A model generated the notes under the pieces. The model was not told the DNA's origin. It saw nothing but the letters and a program-made list of their open reading frames with translations, and ran no database searches. Positions 4,976 to 5,271 of a stretch of DNA of 5,271 nucleotides are shown piece by piece. The stretch comes from an uncultured Prevotella sp. GTDB taxonomy: Bacteria; Bacteroidota; Bacteroidia; Bacteroidales; Bacteroidaceae. The DNA is taken from NCBI GenBank assembly GCA_900555035.1, contig USJX01000124.1, positions 1-5,271 on the forward strand, in the 5' to 3' direction. The position numbers were made by a program, and so were the translations under genes. Positions within the stretch are counted from its first letter, which is position 1; each line of letters opens with the position of its first letter.

Positions 4976-4993
4976 TTTGTTTAAAGAAACAAA
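4976..4993. repeat. AT-rich inverted repeat (TTTGTTT/AAACAAA)
   Basis: Perfect 7-bp arms around AAAG, ending 15 nt upstream of the -33 element of the leuS promoter. The position would suit an operator, but base composition here makes such a repeat likely by chance. Confidence 0.3.
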
Positions 4994-5008
4994 AAACTTG
5001 CATTTTAT

Positions 5009-5039
5009 TTTGTTATGTGCTAAAATAAATGTAATTTTG
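5009..5039 (+). promoter_or_regulatory. Bacteroidetes promoter of leuS
   Basis: TTTG (5009-5012), exactly 19 nt, then TAATTTTG (5032-5039) matches the Bacteroidetes consensus at every defined position (TTTG, N19, TAnnTTTG). Transcription should start near 5045, giving an A-rich leader of about 105 nt before the ATG at 5151. I see no T-box, which would not be expected in this phylum, and no leader peptide with Leu codons. Confidence 0.75.
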
Positions 5040-5150
5040 CAGCATGAATGGGGTTACACCTTATTAAAATAAAGAAAATATTTCTAAAACGACAAGGATG
5101 CAAGCCCTCTATCAAGAAGAAAAAAGAAATAAAATAATAATATAAAAACA

Positions 5151-5271
5151 ATGGAATACAACTTCAGAGAAATCGAGAAGAAATGGCACCAGAAATGGGT
5201 CGAGAACAAGACCTATAAGGTTGTCGAGGATGAAAACAAGAAGAAATTCTATGTGCTCAACATGTTCCCTT
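5151..5271 (+). CDS. leuS: Leucine-tRNA ligase, N-terminal 40 codons (cut by window end)
   Basis: The first 40 residues begin MEYNFREIEKKWHQKW, continue with the acidic/Lys-rich loop (YKVVEDENKKK), and reach FYVLNMFP, the first strand of the class I Rossmann fold. This is the typical start of bacterial LeuRS, which charges tRNA-Leu with leucine in the cytoplasm. The next residues, just outside the window, should be the YPSGxxLHxGHP (HIGH) signature. The full protein is usually 800-950 residues. The ATG is preceded by an A-rich leader (AATAATATAAAAACA) and a consensus promoter about 110 nt upstream. The break is the window edge, not a truncation in the genome. Confidence 0.93.
   Translation, partial: MEYNFREIEKKWHQKWVENKTYKVVEDENKKKFYVLNMFP

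Noticed and set aside
4827..5072. An 81-residue plus-strand frame upstream of leuS
   Set aside because: It overlaps the right direct repeat, the hairpin and the leuS promoter, and its translation shows no domain or plausible composition.

Overview
The window looks like a Bacteroidales chromosome, most likely the Prevotella/Segatella group. Promoters are of the Bacteroidetes type (TTTG or TTG, about 19 nt, then TAnnTTTG). Leaders are A-rich and mostly lack a Shine-Dalgarno sequence. The gene families (an HDMKSPLTS-type histidine kinase with its OmpR-type regulator, a DUF4143-type ATPase remnant, a VirE/BT4734-type remnant, leuS) also fit. The organism call rests on recognition by eye, not on a database search.

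Layout. (1) 96-684: a promoter and two AT-rich small genes, a 64-aa two-helix membrane protein directly followed (TAAATG) by a 116-aa membrane protein with a zinc ribbon. (2) 681-1016: on the minus strand, the last ~45 codons of a decayed DUF4143-type AAA ATPase, then two near-identical 23-bp palindromes 41 bp apart, then the promoter of the next gene. (3) 1017-3942: a plus-strand sensory cluster in the order response regulator, polytopic membrane protein, sensor histidine kinase. The middle protein resembles CPBP (Abi/CAAX) intramembrane proteases but seems to have lost most catalytic residues. (4) 3939-4651: two gene remnants, both lacking their 5' parts, meet head-to-head near 4412. The minus-strand one ends on the same CTAG tetranucleotide as the kinase. 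The plus-strand one is the C-terminal end of a VirE/BT4734-like (helicase/primase-associated) protein. (5) 4652-5150: no credible gene, but a structured block with four exact and one near-exact copy of GTGTAGTGTG, bracketed by two diverged ~37-bp direct repeats and carrying DnaA-box-like sequences. A hairpin and a good promoter follow. (6) 5151-5271: the first 40 codons of leuS, cut by the window edge.

How it works together. The regulator, membrane protein and kinase probably form one signalling unit. The kinase would sense an envelope signal through a ~145-residue periplasmic loop and phosphorylate the regulator at D56, and the membrane protein between them may modulate or be controlled by the pair. 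The flanking remnants, palindromes and iteron-like repeats suggest the cluster sits between scars of former mobile or accessory modules. The least explained parts are the degenerate CPBP-like protein inside the two-component cluster, the paired palindromes, and the repeat block upstream of leuS.
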